Assembly: GCF_014805625.2 (NCBI RefSeq)
Contig: NW_023998414.1
Coordinates: 8,520,914-8,584,913 of the forward strand
Length of the DNA: 64,000 nt
Reading direction: 5' to 3'
From: Glossina fuscipes
Taxonomy: Eukaryota; Arthropoda; Insecta; Diptera; Glossinidae
Shown here: piece by piece, positions 1-10,105 of the stretch
Layout of the letters: each line of letters opens with the position of its first letter
How positions within the stretch are numbered: position 1 is the stretch's first letter
The notes under the pieces: generated by a model
Database searches by the model: none
What the model saw: the letters and a program-made list of their open reading frames with translations, nothing else
What the model was told of the DNA's origin: nothing
Translations under genes and position numbers: made by a program

Positions 1-229
1 GCTAAAGTGCTTGCAATTACTTCGGAACTTGAAACGTTTTTATTAACGTTTGTTGTCGTGAGTTAGCCCATCGCATCGGATGCGATGATGATTAATACTT
101 TTTTTTAAATATATATATCACAATTCTGGATATATGGTATTGGATAATATTGTCAAAATTTTCATAACGAGATTCGTACATAGTTACTGGGACTAGCGGG
201 ATGGAAGTGCATTTATTTAGTCAAAATAC

Positions 230-350
230 TTTCAATTATCAGAAAAATTGTTTTCAGCGATCGTAGATTCGATCAGCACAAAATTCTGAACTGTGCTAAA
301 CAGAATTGTCCGTCTCTCCATGTGTCTGTTTTTATAGCGTCTGTGGCAGA
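230..350 (-). repeat. Fragment of the 'TGATCAGCA' dispersed repeat, reverse orientation
   Basis: On the minus strand this stretch reads a GTCCGTCT-type run, then TTCAGAATTTTGTGCTGATC. That is the same order as the PyGTCTG run plus TTTAGAATTTGATGCTGATC core seen in the fuller copies near 33.4, 45.8 and 61.2 kb. Only the 3' portion is recognisable and it is diverged. It is non-coding; I infer an old transposable-element fragment whose class is not known. Confidence 0.5.
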
Positions 351-1111
351 CATTCGCCTGATTACAAATTCAGCAAAAACGTAGTAAGTTGTCGTACTCA
401 AGTCAGTTCTGAAAATGGACAAATCGATTACAAAATGCGGCTATAGTGCAAAAGGCAAAAAACGGCCCACAAAAGGCAAATTTGCTCACATCATGCAAAT
501 CGATGTATGGTCATGCTTTAAAGTATTCACTTTTCGCAGATCATTTCCATTTCCAGCGAAATTAATTTGTTTCATTTTCATGCAATGATGATGATGATGA
601 TGCAAAGCTTCCCTTCTCAATTTCTTTAGATATCAATATCCAAACGCGTCGGCAATAACCCATAACTGATGAATGCAAGTAAAATTTTAAGCCTATTATT
701 TAACAAATAAGCAGATAGTTGTGAGAGTGTGTGAATCTATCTCGCTGACTCTAGTCTCTGACGATTGTCAGCACAAATATACCGCACAACTTTGCTAAAT
801 TCTTAACGTGATTTGAGATAATATTGACTTTCCTGTCCGGTTTGGGTCATCATTCTCTTATTTTCCTAAATTTTCGGGCGATATCTTTTCGGGAGAATGT
901 CTACCGGACAGTTGGGCGGAAGAACAGAGGTGCACATGCTTGCGCTCGCTCCGAATTTCAAGCTGGTCGCGAATTTATAGGCTTTCTGGGATAGGTCTCT
1001 AAAGTTTCCTTCTGGGCGTTGCAAACGTTTGCATAAAATAAGTATAAGCCCCCGTTTGTAGATAGTCATTGAAAATATAAAAATTCAAAGTGATCGAGAT
1101 CACTCCACCAG
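351..1111. other. Unannotated AT-rich spacer
   Basis: I see no gene here. It holds a short (ATG)n run near 585-602 and small minus-strand ORFs without recognisable domains, such as the 67-codon one at 866-1069. Nothing marks a promoter or an RNA gene. Confidence 0.5.
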
Positions 1112-1262
1112 CATGCGAAAGCCAAAGCCATTACAACATATTTATGATACATATTTAGTTGAGTTAATGGCGGCAATGAGCGACATAAAGTGTAAGCAAG
1201 AGATGCCCATTAAGTTTGCAACATTTCTTGTTTTATCAAGCAATGCAAAGTTGTTATTACAG
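1112..1262 (+). CDS. Weak candidate internal/first exon, unknown protein
   Basis: An open frame starts with ATG at 1113, directly after CACCAG, which could be an acceptor. It runs 50 codons to ATTACAG followed by GTAAGT at 1263, a near-consensus splice donor. The peptide (MRKPKPLQHIYDTYLVELMA at its start) has mixed composition, unlike the low-complexity ORFs around it. I recognise no domain, there is no obvious partner exon nearby, and no polypyrimidine tract precedes it. The donor could be coincidence in AT-rich DNA, so this is only a candidate. Confidence 0.2.
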
Positions 1263-2284
1263 GTAAGTTTATTGAAGAAATCAAAAAACTCTTTACAAAC
1301 ATCTTTGCAAACATTTATTTTTATCGAGCAACTTCTGACTCTCTTTCAATTTAAACCGTAATACTATAAATTTGCATTTTTTTTACTTTATTCTCATCTT
1401 CTTGGGATTGCTAACATTCGTCAATTGATTTTCAATTGTACTCTTGTAACCTTTAATAGTTTCGTGCAAAAAAAAACAAAAAAAAAAGGAATAAAAAATC
1501 GTACTTCACTTCGAATATTAACCTAAGTAATCGTTCGTAGACTCGATTAAAATTAAGGTTTAAAGATTCAATGATGATGATGATGACTGACTTCATTCAT
1601 GAGAAGAGAACGTCTTTAGTCTTTATTCAATTATCAACGAAAAGTTATAATATTCGGAATACGCGGATCCTTTTAGAGGATAGTCTTCTTCACTTACAAG
1701 GTTTGCAAAGTTTGCTCAATAAAAAAGCAATAAAGCAATAAAGAGCGCATTCTCGCATTCTGTGAGAGCTTTTCGTCTGAACGAAAATAATAATAATTTC
1801 GTATGTATTTCTTTAACACTGTCGCCAGAAGATTCGCAAAACGTGGTCTATACCTTCACATTGCTACGCACGTTTTGCACGCATTAACCTAAGCTTTCTG
1901 CGGAGTTAATCGCTAACGACTTTAAAATTTCTCATCACAACTGTTTACAATTGATATGCTCAGGCGTAAAAGTATCATTTTTTTTTTTTTTTTTTTCTAT
2001 GCTGCCATAACTTATCATAACGAAGATGATCTTACAAACAAACATTCGTCTTAGTTCGCTGAGGCAAAAGTGCCGTTGCTCAAAGGAGAAAATACTGACT
2101 ATGTCATATGTCTTGTCATATTTAAGAGACAGCAGAACTGTGTAAATGTTTCGATCTATCTTTTGCATTGACTGACTGATGCAGTTTGCCGCCGCCATTA
2201 ATTTGCGTTTGACGTAGCTGACGTAGCTTTCTTAGTTGCTAACATTGTAATGATTCGAATTTTTAAATATTCTTTGACTGACTC
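1263..2284. other. Unannotated AT-rich spacer
   Basis: I see no gene. Contents include A-runs near 1468-1490, a short (ATG)n run near 1571-1585 and an 18-20 base T run at about 1978-1996. The minus-strand ORF at 1935-2198 is partly a translation of the T run and shows no domain. Confidence 0.45.
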
Positions 2285-2285
2285 T

Positions 2286-2338
<53 letters not shown>

Positions 2339-2351
2339 GTATATATATATG

Positions 2352-2386
<35 letters not shown>
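2285..2386. repeat. (TA)n microsatellite with regular GTATAT interruptions
   Basis: About 100 bases of alternating TA broken at intervals by G, giving TATG units, and ending in (ATGT)n. It is self-complementary, so it could form cruciforms. Confidence 0.97.
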
Positions 2387-2387
<1 letters not shown>

Positions 2388-2516
2388 GCTTGAATACTTC
2401 GATTATTATTCTTATCTCTGTTTCAAGTTTGTTGCTATGCATTCTGCATCTGCACTCGTTTCATAATCTTCGATTCAAATCAAAAAATCCTTTTTTATTT
2501 ATTTCATTCATTGCTA

Positions 2517-2532
2517 CTTCTTCTTCTTCTTC

Positions 2533-2563
<31 letters not shown>

Positions 2564-2700
2564 TTTGTTCTTTTATTCATATGTGACGTGTACGTAAGCT
2601 ATATAGAATCGTAAATAGTATGTCGGTCTTCCTGTGTTTCATTCCCTTAAGTACCTCATAATTTGTATTGTTGTTGTTGTTGTTATTGCTGTTGTTATAA
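2517..2700. repeat. TTC/TTA then TTG triplet microsatellites
   Basis: (TTC)n passes into (TTA)n at 2517-2560, and a separate (TTG)n tract lies at about 2667-2700. ORFs called here (poly-Ser/Tyr, poly-Cys) are translations of the triplets and are not genes. Confidence 0.95.
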
Positions 2701-2977
2701 TTGTTACCGCTGCTGGTATTGTCCGGCAAGTGAAATTATATCTGACTGGTTACTGGAAAATGGCATAAGATGTATGCGGACGTGTGTACATAACGATGAT
2801 GCGGTTTGGTCATGCTCGCCAACGCTACTACTGGTCCAAGTGGTGGCCGTGGTGATGTGGCAGCATAAGTGCTGTTAAACTTTTGCGGTTGTGTAATAAA
2901 AAATTGATTGCGGTCTTTTCTTTTCTTTTTCGCTTTTCTGCCCACTAGCAATACTTCATAAATTTTATACAATTTTT

Positions 2978-3052
2978 CGTTCGTTTGTTTGTTTGTTTGT
3001 TTTTTTTTTTTTCCTTTTTAATTTTTTTATTTTTTTTTTGTATTTGTTTTTT
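2978..3052. repeat. (GTTT)n and T-rich tract
   Basis: Four to five GTTT units (TTCGTTTGTTTGTTTG) run into broken poly-T with single A, C or G interruptions. It is low complexity. Confidence 0.9.
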
Positions 3053-4139
3053 ATTCTCTCCTAGTGGTGTAGCATTCTTAATAAGAGCAAAATAATTTTC
3101 ATGAAATTCCGAACGAATAAATAAATTATAGATTTATTCTCCTTAAAATAATTTCAGTTCACTTACATCATAATATATATCGAATATATTTCGAGTAGTT
3201 TACAACAGATAGTCAACATTATAACAACTTATATATAAGTATCTATCTGTTTTATAAAGAATGTGTAAAAATGCATATGGAACTGGAAGTGTTTTAAATT
3301 TATTCCAAAGTGCATTGAGAACATCGAATATTAGGGCATTGTAAGTAAAACGTCAGAGACCTTATCGAAAAAGCAAAGGCTGGACACAAGGTATGGCGTA
3401 TCTCTCAGCTACTTTCCTTTTACCTGTTTCGTAAGACTTTCCACGAGGCCAGGAATGAGCAAATGGGCATCAGTCAATTTAATGATCTCTTCTTGATTTT
3501 GGAATACTTGAGCAACCACGTGATCGTTGTTCCCTGTACATGTGAGTGCGACGAAGATGGCAAGAAAAGATCATAGGTAGAGAAAGCAGTAGGAAAGATA
3601 CTAAAAGTTGGCAACTTCTGACATGGTGGAGCAGTCTAATGTAGATAGATCGGTCGCTACACAAACCCAAGTCAATTAGTCAGTTAAAGAAACCGAGCAT
3701 CTCCAAGCCGAATAGATGGGAAAACCGAAAAGACCACGTAATTCGCTTGAGGGACTTTATCGATGGACATACCTCTCTGATAATTATGTAGAAGCGTTGC
3801 TCTGGATGTACCTGTAGGAAAGCAAAAAACACATATGACATTACGCCGATGTTCAGGGGGATATCGAGAGTATTGCATACGCTACTCTCATTAAAGAGCA
3901 TCTGAGTGCTTAGCTGGACACGGTCGAAGACAGCTAGATAAGATGTAAAAGCTTCCGCCCGATAAAAGACAATGACTGAAAACATTCATAATATAAAGCG
4001 TTTTATGCCGAGATAGATATGGCTTTTAGATGAGGAAATCACATCAAACTGTTTGTATATAATCGAGAAGTTTGTAGAACAAAGAATTTCTATCCAGCAA
4101 CTAACATCTGTACTCAAATCTGACCTTACATTTTTAAAA
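3053..4139. other. Unassigned spacer with mixed-composition ORFs
   Basis: No gene recognised. From about 3300 to 4140 base composition is more balanced, and short mixed-composition ORFs occur on both strands, for example a 101-codon minus-strand frame at 3680-3985. That suggests old coding or transposon sequence. I could not match any motif, so no product is proposed. Confidence 0.4.
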
Positions 4140-4600
4140 TAAGTAAGGTACCACGGGGATCAGGTTGCCTAGGGGATCCTCTCTGCGGGGAATCGTAGAA
4201 TCCTCGTAGTGTAGGTCTTCTACGTGACCGCTGGGACGGCCCTTAGGGGAGTCTCGTGGTGGCTGTGGTTGCTCCCAAAATCGCGGGAACATTAAATATT
4301 TGAGATGTTAGATAGGCCTCGCCTACGTCATAGGGAAAGGCATGCCATCCATACACATGCCCTTGATCTGGAACTACAGGGAGCCTCCCTGCTCCTTGTG
4401 GGGCGTGAGTGACGCGTTCTCACTCCGGGTTGCCGGCGAGCACCGCAGGCAGGCAGGCATCTGCGTTAAACCCCCTGAAACTCCTGTACTCAGGATAACT
4501 TGTTGCCCAGTTGATGAGGGCTTTGTATGTAATACTAAACGAATTCGTCTTCGGTTTCTTGGCCTTCCCATGTAATACTTGCTCATATTTTCTTGTATCC
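4140..4600. other. GC-richer island, possibly transposon-derived
   Basis: Against AT-rich flanks this block is clearly GC-richer and has no microsatellites. It contains GGGGATCAGGTTGCCTAGGG, CCGCTGGGACGGCCC and GGCTGTGGTTGCTCCCAAAA. Both strands carry ORFs (77 codons + at 4342-4575, 93 codons - at 4374-4655) with mixed composition and no recognised domain. The abrupt composition change fits an inserted retroelement fragment, perhaps a non-LTR 3' region. That is inference only. Confidence 0.4.
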
Positions 4601-5930
4601 CACGTAGAAGTCGTAATTTAGACGAAGTGGGCTTTGGCTTATAATACATTGCCAAAAAATCGATGGAAATTTAATCGCTCTCCTGACAGTTTATAGCATC
4701 GTCTACAAAGTGCTGTCATATCGTAAATAATACGTACGAGATAGTATATGATATGATAGACGAGCCATCCACGCTTCATATACTATCAATATATAAGATG
4801 ATAAACGAGCGATATATCGAGTAAGAGGATTTTTCTATACAATACAGTGTTTAGTGCTCGACGTTGATGAATTCATACTAGAACGAATAGAATTTATTTT
4901 TTGCTTTCAAAATGTCTTCAATACATATAAAATCAATTATCGTATATAAGCAACATGGACGAGGCGATTCCAAAGTTTTCCAATAATATGTGAAGTACGA
5001 AAGAAAAAAAACATATATCATATTAAGCTAGAATGTCTACTATATATAAGTGAAAAAGATGAAAAATGCTTGGATCAATGCGATTTTTAATAAAATTTGT
5101 CCTTGAAATATAAGAAAAAATTCTTGAGAATTAAACGATATGTTGACAACGTAAGTGAAAATAGCTTTATGCAGTGGTTCTCTACAAAAGTTTTTTCGCA
5201 TTCATTTAAAGGGTAAATCATATCTGATTTCTAAACGCCGCAGGTAAGCGACAATGAAATGCAGCTTAAAAGGAATAGACAGCACACTTCAACTCTCTAT
5301 CATTTGCAATCGTTTACGACTTTGAGATATCGAATCGCTTTAGGATGATTGCTATACGTTATATCTGCCATCTCTATCCACTTCTTTGATACATCTGAAT
5401 ACATGCAAAATTTTGCAAAATGATATTGAAATGTTATTTGCAAGCAAGTTGAAGTTCAAACTTATTCATAATGATATGGAATCGTTTATAAATAAATTGA
5501 TAATATCTACATTTTCTTATATATATATATCTAACTTCTTAACGCCTACGAATGTGGATATTGAAAAGTATATATGAAAAAAAAAAAAAAAAAGAAAAAA
5601 AAAAGGCACTGAAAGAATTTTTACTTTGCATTATAAATAGAAAATTCAAGGGAAAAGCACCTTTAACTGCATATATATGAATATCAATTCATATGAATGT
5701 AGAGCAACACAAAGGCTTAAGCTTATCTTTGAGCAGCTTTACACTTTGCCATACGTATTAAAGTGATATGTTACTAGCATGGATAGCATGGAAACAAAAT
5801 TGATACGATGATGTGAGCAGGTAGCAAAAGTACGAGGAGACGAGATTTATGCAAATGATTTCTGCTACCACTGCTGTTGTATGTTGTTTCTGTGTTTATA
5901 TTATGTAATCGGATCCAACAAAGTTTCTAT
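4601..5930. other. AT-rich spacer with a hairpin and an A-run
   Basis: I see no gene. A perfect 12-base inverted repeat GATAGTATATGA / TCATATACTATC at 4740-4751 and 4776-4787, with a 24-base loop, is the clearest structure. A poly-A tract with one G interruption sits at 5577-5604. Confidence 0.5.
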
Positions 5931-5931
5931 G

Positions 5932-5966
<35 letters not shown>

Positions 5967-6117
5967 CTACAGCGACGACGACAACGACAACGATGACGAC
6001 TACGTTATGGTAACAGTCTGAATTGTCATTCATTTTATACTAGCTACTACAACTACCATTACTATCACTACTACTACCTCTACTACTACTACTTCTACTG
6101 CTACTACTACAACTACA

Positions 6118-6163
<46 letters not shown>
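5932..6163. repeat. Compound triplet microsatellite AAC-GAC-ACT
   Basis: (AAC)n at 5932-5967, degenerate (GAC)n at 5971-6001 and a long imperfect-to-perfect (ACT)n at 6041-6163. No amino-acid-repeat gene is associated with it. Confidence 0.95.
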
Positions 6164-6450
6164 ACATTTCATATTTTTATTATGTTATCATTATTGTTAT
6201 TCCTCTTACAGGTTGTTGTTCATGTATGCACCGAACTGATTATCATATTGTTTTACATGATTGTTGTCAAGTGTTGATTTCCTTGAGTAGTTTCCCACAT
6301 GAATTAAAAGTTCAGTAACGCTTTTCATTAATAAGCACGTTATTACTACGAATACGGATAATAACGTAGGGTATGTAAGGAATATATAAATACGTATATA
6401 TATGCGTGTTTGTGTGCATATGTATGTGTTATTATGCACAAGAGGACACT

Positions 6451-6451
6451 C

Positions 6452-6484
<33 letters not shown>

Positions 6485-6488
6485 TCTC
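6451..6488. repeat. (TC)n microsatellite
   Basis: CT dinucleotide tract with one TG interruption. It is a polypyrimidine stretch on the plus strand. Confidence 0.95.
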
Positions 6489-6710
6489 CGTCGTACGTAA
6501 ATATTAAGATATTTTTATGAAAATATTTGCCAACAATATTGCGTACGTTTAAAATATGCTTCACAATTCATGTGTGTGCTTGTGGTGCATGTGTGTGCTT
6601 GGGTTTGTGACATGTACGTTTATACCGTTGAGTGCAATAAAGGTGAAAATGTTATTATATTTTGAAGTTACCTGTGTTGTGCATGAAACTTCTGGAAAGT
6701 TTTCATATCT

Positions 6711-6756
6711 TCTTTTTTTTTCTTCTTCTTCTTCTTCTTCTTCTTCTTCTTTTTTC
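6711..6756. repeat. (TTC)n microsatellite with flanking T run
   Basis: About ten TTC units flanked by T runs on each side. Poly-Ser and poly-Glu ORFs on the two strands are artefacts of this tract. Confidence 0.95.
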
Positions 6757-6879
6757 ATGCTATTGAAACGAGGATAAAGTTATGCTAATTCGTTCAGTCT
6801 GTTTGTATCATGCTTCAAAAATTCATTGCATACATCGGAAGAAATTAAACGCGCTCTTCATCAACGTAACAGCCTGAAT

Positions 6880-6882
<3 letters not shown>

Positions 6883-6910
<28 letters not shown>
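6883..6910. repeat. Poly-T tract
   Basis: Twenty-eight uninterrupted T residues. It could be the poly-A tail of a minus-strand retroposon, but no element is recognisable next to it. Confidence 0.9.
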
Positions 6911-8189
6911 GTATTAAATATATTATGATGCTTGAGGCCACCGGAGAAATGGAAATTTGCCAAATCTTTTTATTAATCAGATTGAACAGATCACACGAAG
7001 CGATCTCGAACTTCTCATATATAATGTTTTAATAGGAATGAAATTTTAAAAATGCCTTCAATCTGGGATCGGTTAACAGTTGCCGATAACGAGTAAGCTC
7101 GATACTTGTGCATTATTAATTTATACTGTAACGAGTAAGTCATTGTGGGGTAAAAGGTTTTTCGAGCGTTAAATTGCTGTCAAATAAAATTACGATCGAG
7201 TTCACTCGATGTAGCTTGGTAGCTCTAAACCGGCCCATTTTTATTGACACAAAGAGGCTTGCAAATACATATCTCTTTATGTGTTTAGTTGTTGTGACGG
7301 GTATCCAAGATTCGCCCTACGGCGTTATTTACGCTTCTTACTCGATTTAATATAAAAATAACTTATTAAGAGGTGAACTAAGAATATAAAAATTTTTATA
7401 GGTTTCTTTTTGTTATGTATGCATGCGTGTGTGTTTATGAATAAAAATTAAGTGAATTTCCTGCATTTTTAGTAATTTTCTATTAATATACGAAAGTTTT
7501 ATAATTAAAAACATGTTATTTACTGCATAAAACCACTTAACAACAACAATCCTTTTGTTTGCCTACAAACGTTCATATGTGATTTTTGAGCTTTGTTTTG
7601 TCTGCTAGGCGTGTGCATGTCATAAACTAAAGTTTTAAATTTTAATAATATCACAAGAGAAAAAGATAGATAGAGAGAGAGAGAGATAGAAAGCGTGCGC
7701 GTTGAATTTTATGTTTCCTATACATTTTTCTCTATCAGCGCACGAGTACAGTATTAACAGTGATTCCATTGCTTTCGATATTCGGAGATGTGTTACACTA
7801 AGAGACAAATTCGCAAACGTCATGATTATGCGGTTGTGGTTGTGGCGGATAATATCGCTACTTCAATACCAAAAATTTTCGCCCATGAGAACAGAAAATT
7901 GAATGAAATCGTGAAAACTGCAAAATTTGACCGACAGAATTTTCATCGATAGCAACCGAATACCAAAAGTAATCAAAATTTAATTAAAAATCGCTTGAGT
8001 ATATGAAGATTACCAAGAAATCAACTCATGTGCACTCTGCATAAAGAGTTCACTTTGGTTACGCATTTTCAATGTTCAAGAGTAGCTCTGTACTAAAGGC
8101 AAAAATTTAACAATGGATGCGAATAATATGACAAGGAAATCTTAAGTGTTGCTGCCTATATTTGCCTTATTTGATAGGACAACGGCCCA
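6911..8189. other. AT-rich spacer
   Basis: No gene recognised. The two ACGAGTAAG occurrences at about 7088 and 7130 are short and probably incidental. A short GA-rich run lies near 7664-7692. The ORFs at 7635-7823 (-) and 7702-7902 (+) overlap each other and carry no domain. Confidence 0.4.
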
Positions 8190-8925
8190 GATATTACAGA
8201 AATTGTTTTTCGAATTCAAATAAGTCTTGGTTTTTATTATGATCAAGTCCCGGGGAACATTTCTATTTATTTTATCGACTATGAAAAGGCATTGCGATGC
8301 GCTACAGGATGAGAAATTAGTTACCATTCATTCTTAAGTCAAAAAATGTTCACGTAAAAGAAATACAAAAAGATGGACAAAAAAATTGTATATTGGCATC
8401 GAATCGCCTAAGTAAAAGTCAGAACGTGGGAAAACAGTGCGCCTTTTCCGGCTTATTGTCCAATATATACTCCGAACATAGACCCGTAGAAGTCCTTGGC
8501 AATGTCAACGAATATTTATAACACCAACAAGATAAGATACGTCGACGACACTGCTCTTTTGGCAGATAGCTTAGACAGACTCCAATTGTTGATAAATGCA
8601 TTAACCTCCTCCTCTCCTCTAGCCATCCATACAGACTTAAAGTAAACGTTAATCGTCATTAGCAGAAAAAACAAAGGCCAAAGCCAAATTATCCGAATAG
8701 CACGGGTATAAAAATTTAAATAGCTTGTCTGCTAAATTAACCAATCTCTCCGATATCTCCCATGGGAATGCCGAATAGAGCAAATAACAATAAGATTTAC
8801 ATTCTATAAATATGAGAAGAGTCCTACAGACCACGATCTTAGTTTTAACCTTAAACTTTAATTTGTAAATTGTTACGTTTGCCCTGTTTTGCGTCCACGT
8901 CATGGAGATATGGACATGAATCTAG
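8190..8925 (+). pseudogene. Decayed non-LTR (LINE) reverse transcriptase relic
   Basis: Reverse transcriptase of a non-LTR retrotransposon, the enzyme that copies the element's RNA into DNA at a nicked target. The blocks lie in family order on the plus strand: IYFIDYEKA (8265-8291, usual xxFIDYEKAFD block); YWHRIA (8391-8408, usual NLYWxQxA); QCAFSGLLSNIYSEH (8435-8479, usual RQGCxLSPxLFNxYSE); the catalytic core KIRYVDDTALLADSL (8529-8573, YADDT with A to V) running on to LQLLINAL; VISRKN (8654-8671, usual KTKVMVIS); and a C-terminal stretch around 8810-8918 matching the MRKxLxDxDLSxxLxLxxVxCYVxxVLxxxxExWT pattern. The frame shifts between blocks, stop codons intervene, and the YEKA-to-YVDDT spacing is shorter than usual, so this is a dead copy with deletions. 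No endonuclease domain or 5' end is visible. Clade is not assigned; the YSE and MRK patterns recall endonuclease-RT elements common in insects. Confidence 0.87.
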
Positions 8926-9537
8926 ACTAGAAGCTACAAATGTAGAAGTATTTGAAAGAAAATTTCAAAATTTTACTTAGATCGCAAGTTATTTATTGAC
9001 TTGATTCTAAGATTTTTAGATAATAGTTTAAGTCCGAGAAGTCAATCGTATAAACTGCAAATGAATCGCTACATGCATAACGATACGAAATCGGGTAAAT
9101 GAATTGTTGATTAAATGTACTCTGAGTGTCTTATATGTATATGCTGAAGGACTAACAAAAGTAGATAGATAATTAATGGTAAGTCGAAATATGGCAGAGA
9201 TTTTTGCAAATAAGTAAAAATTATAGGAAACGCTGCTCTGCGATAAGAGATTTGAAAGACTAAATTCTCCATGTTGGATTGCAATGAAAATGCCATCACG
9301 GACAACAGACAGATAATGCGTTCACTTGTTTATAAAACCAAATAAAAAAAAAAAAAAAACAATTTTATTCAATGAGCGGAAGCTTTAAGTGGAAGTTAAG
9401 TTGTTTATCCATTCAGAGTTACAACGCAACAATACAGATTCCAGTAAACTAATTGACGGTTCGTAAAAGAAAATTCCAAAAGACAATTACGTAACGAAGC
9501 AGTTTTGTTATTGTAACTGAATTGTTTTATGATGATT
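8926..9537. other. AT-rich spacer, possible 3' flank of the LINE relic
   Basis: No coding signal. A poly-A run of about 17 bases at 9343-9359 lies some 430 bases past the last RT block. It could be a decayed element tail, but nothing else supports that. Confidence 0.35.
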
Positions 9538-9600
9538 GCATACATATATGTATATATATGTATATATATATATACGTATGTATATATGTATATATGTGTA
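9538..9600. repeat. (TATG/TA)n microsatellite
   Basis: Mixed ATGTATAT and TA units. The 129-codon minus-strand ORF at 9405-9794 gets its length from translating this tract (IYIYTYVYIYIH) and is not a gene. Confidence 0.93.
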
Positions 9601-9947
9601 GTCATTTCCATATTTAATACAATTCTAATTTTTTGCTTTTGTTCTTGATGAGCTTGCGTCTCACACACAATGTTCCTAATGTTAGACACTTGCACGGAAA
9701 TAACCATTTCATAGATGCTAACGATGGTGACGGGTTCTCCGTATCTAACGTGCCTTATGTTACTTTTATCTTTGAAAATTAATCTTAGCCTCATTTAAAA
9801 TAAGCTTTTTATTACTAGATAACATTGCCTTGGGGTGAAAAAGGAACTTGTACGTCTTCTTGCGAACAAGTGTCAAATAAGTTTTTCATTTGACTAATGT
9901 GAATGGAAATTTTTGAACGAACAGGTCTTTACGTTATCACTCGAATA

Positions 9948-10105
9948 ATCATAATAATAATAATAATAATAATAAAACAAAAAAACACTAAGATAAAAAA
10001 TTAAAAAAAAAAAAAAATTGAATTTTCAAACATAGAAATTGAGAAATTTCTATGCATTTAATTTTAAATAAATTTGTAACGAAAAAAAAAAAAAAAAAAA
10101 AAAAT
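9948..10105. repeat. (AAT)n and poly-A cluster
   Basis: (AAT)n at about 9948-9974, then A-runs at about 10004-10017 and 10082-10104, separated by AT-rich sequence including a short hairpin around AGAAATTGAGAAATTTCT (about 10036-10053). Confidence 0.9.

Noticed and set aside
5932..6163. CRISPR-like regular array
   Set aside because: The regularity comes from 3-base microsatellite units (AAC, GAC, ACT). There are no unique spacers and the DNA is eukaryotic.
9405..9794. 129-codon minus-strand ORF, the longest in the window
   Set aside because: Its middle is a TATG/TA repeat translation (Tyr/Ile) and no domain is present.
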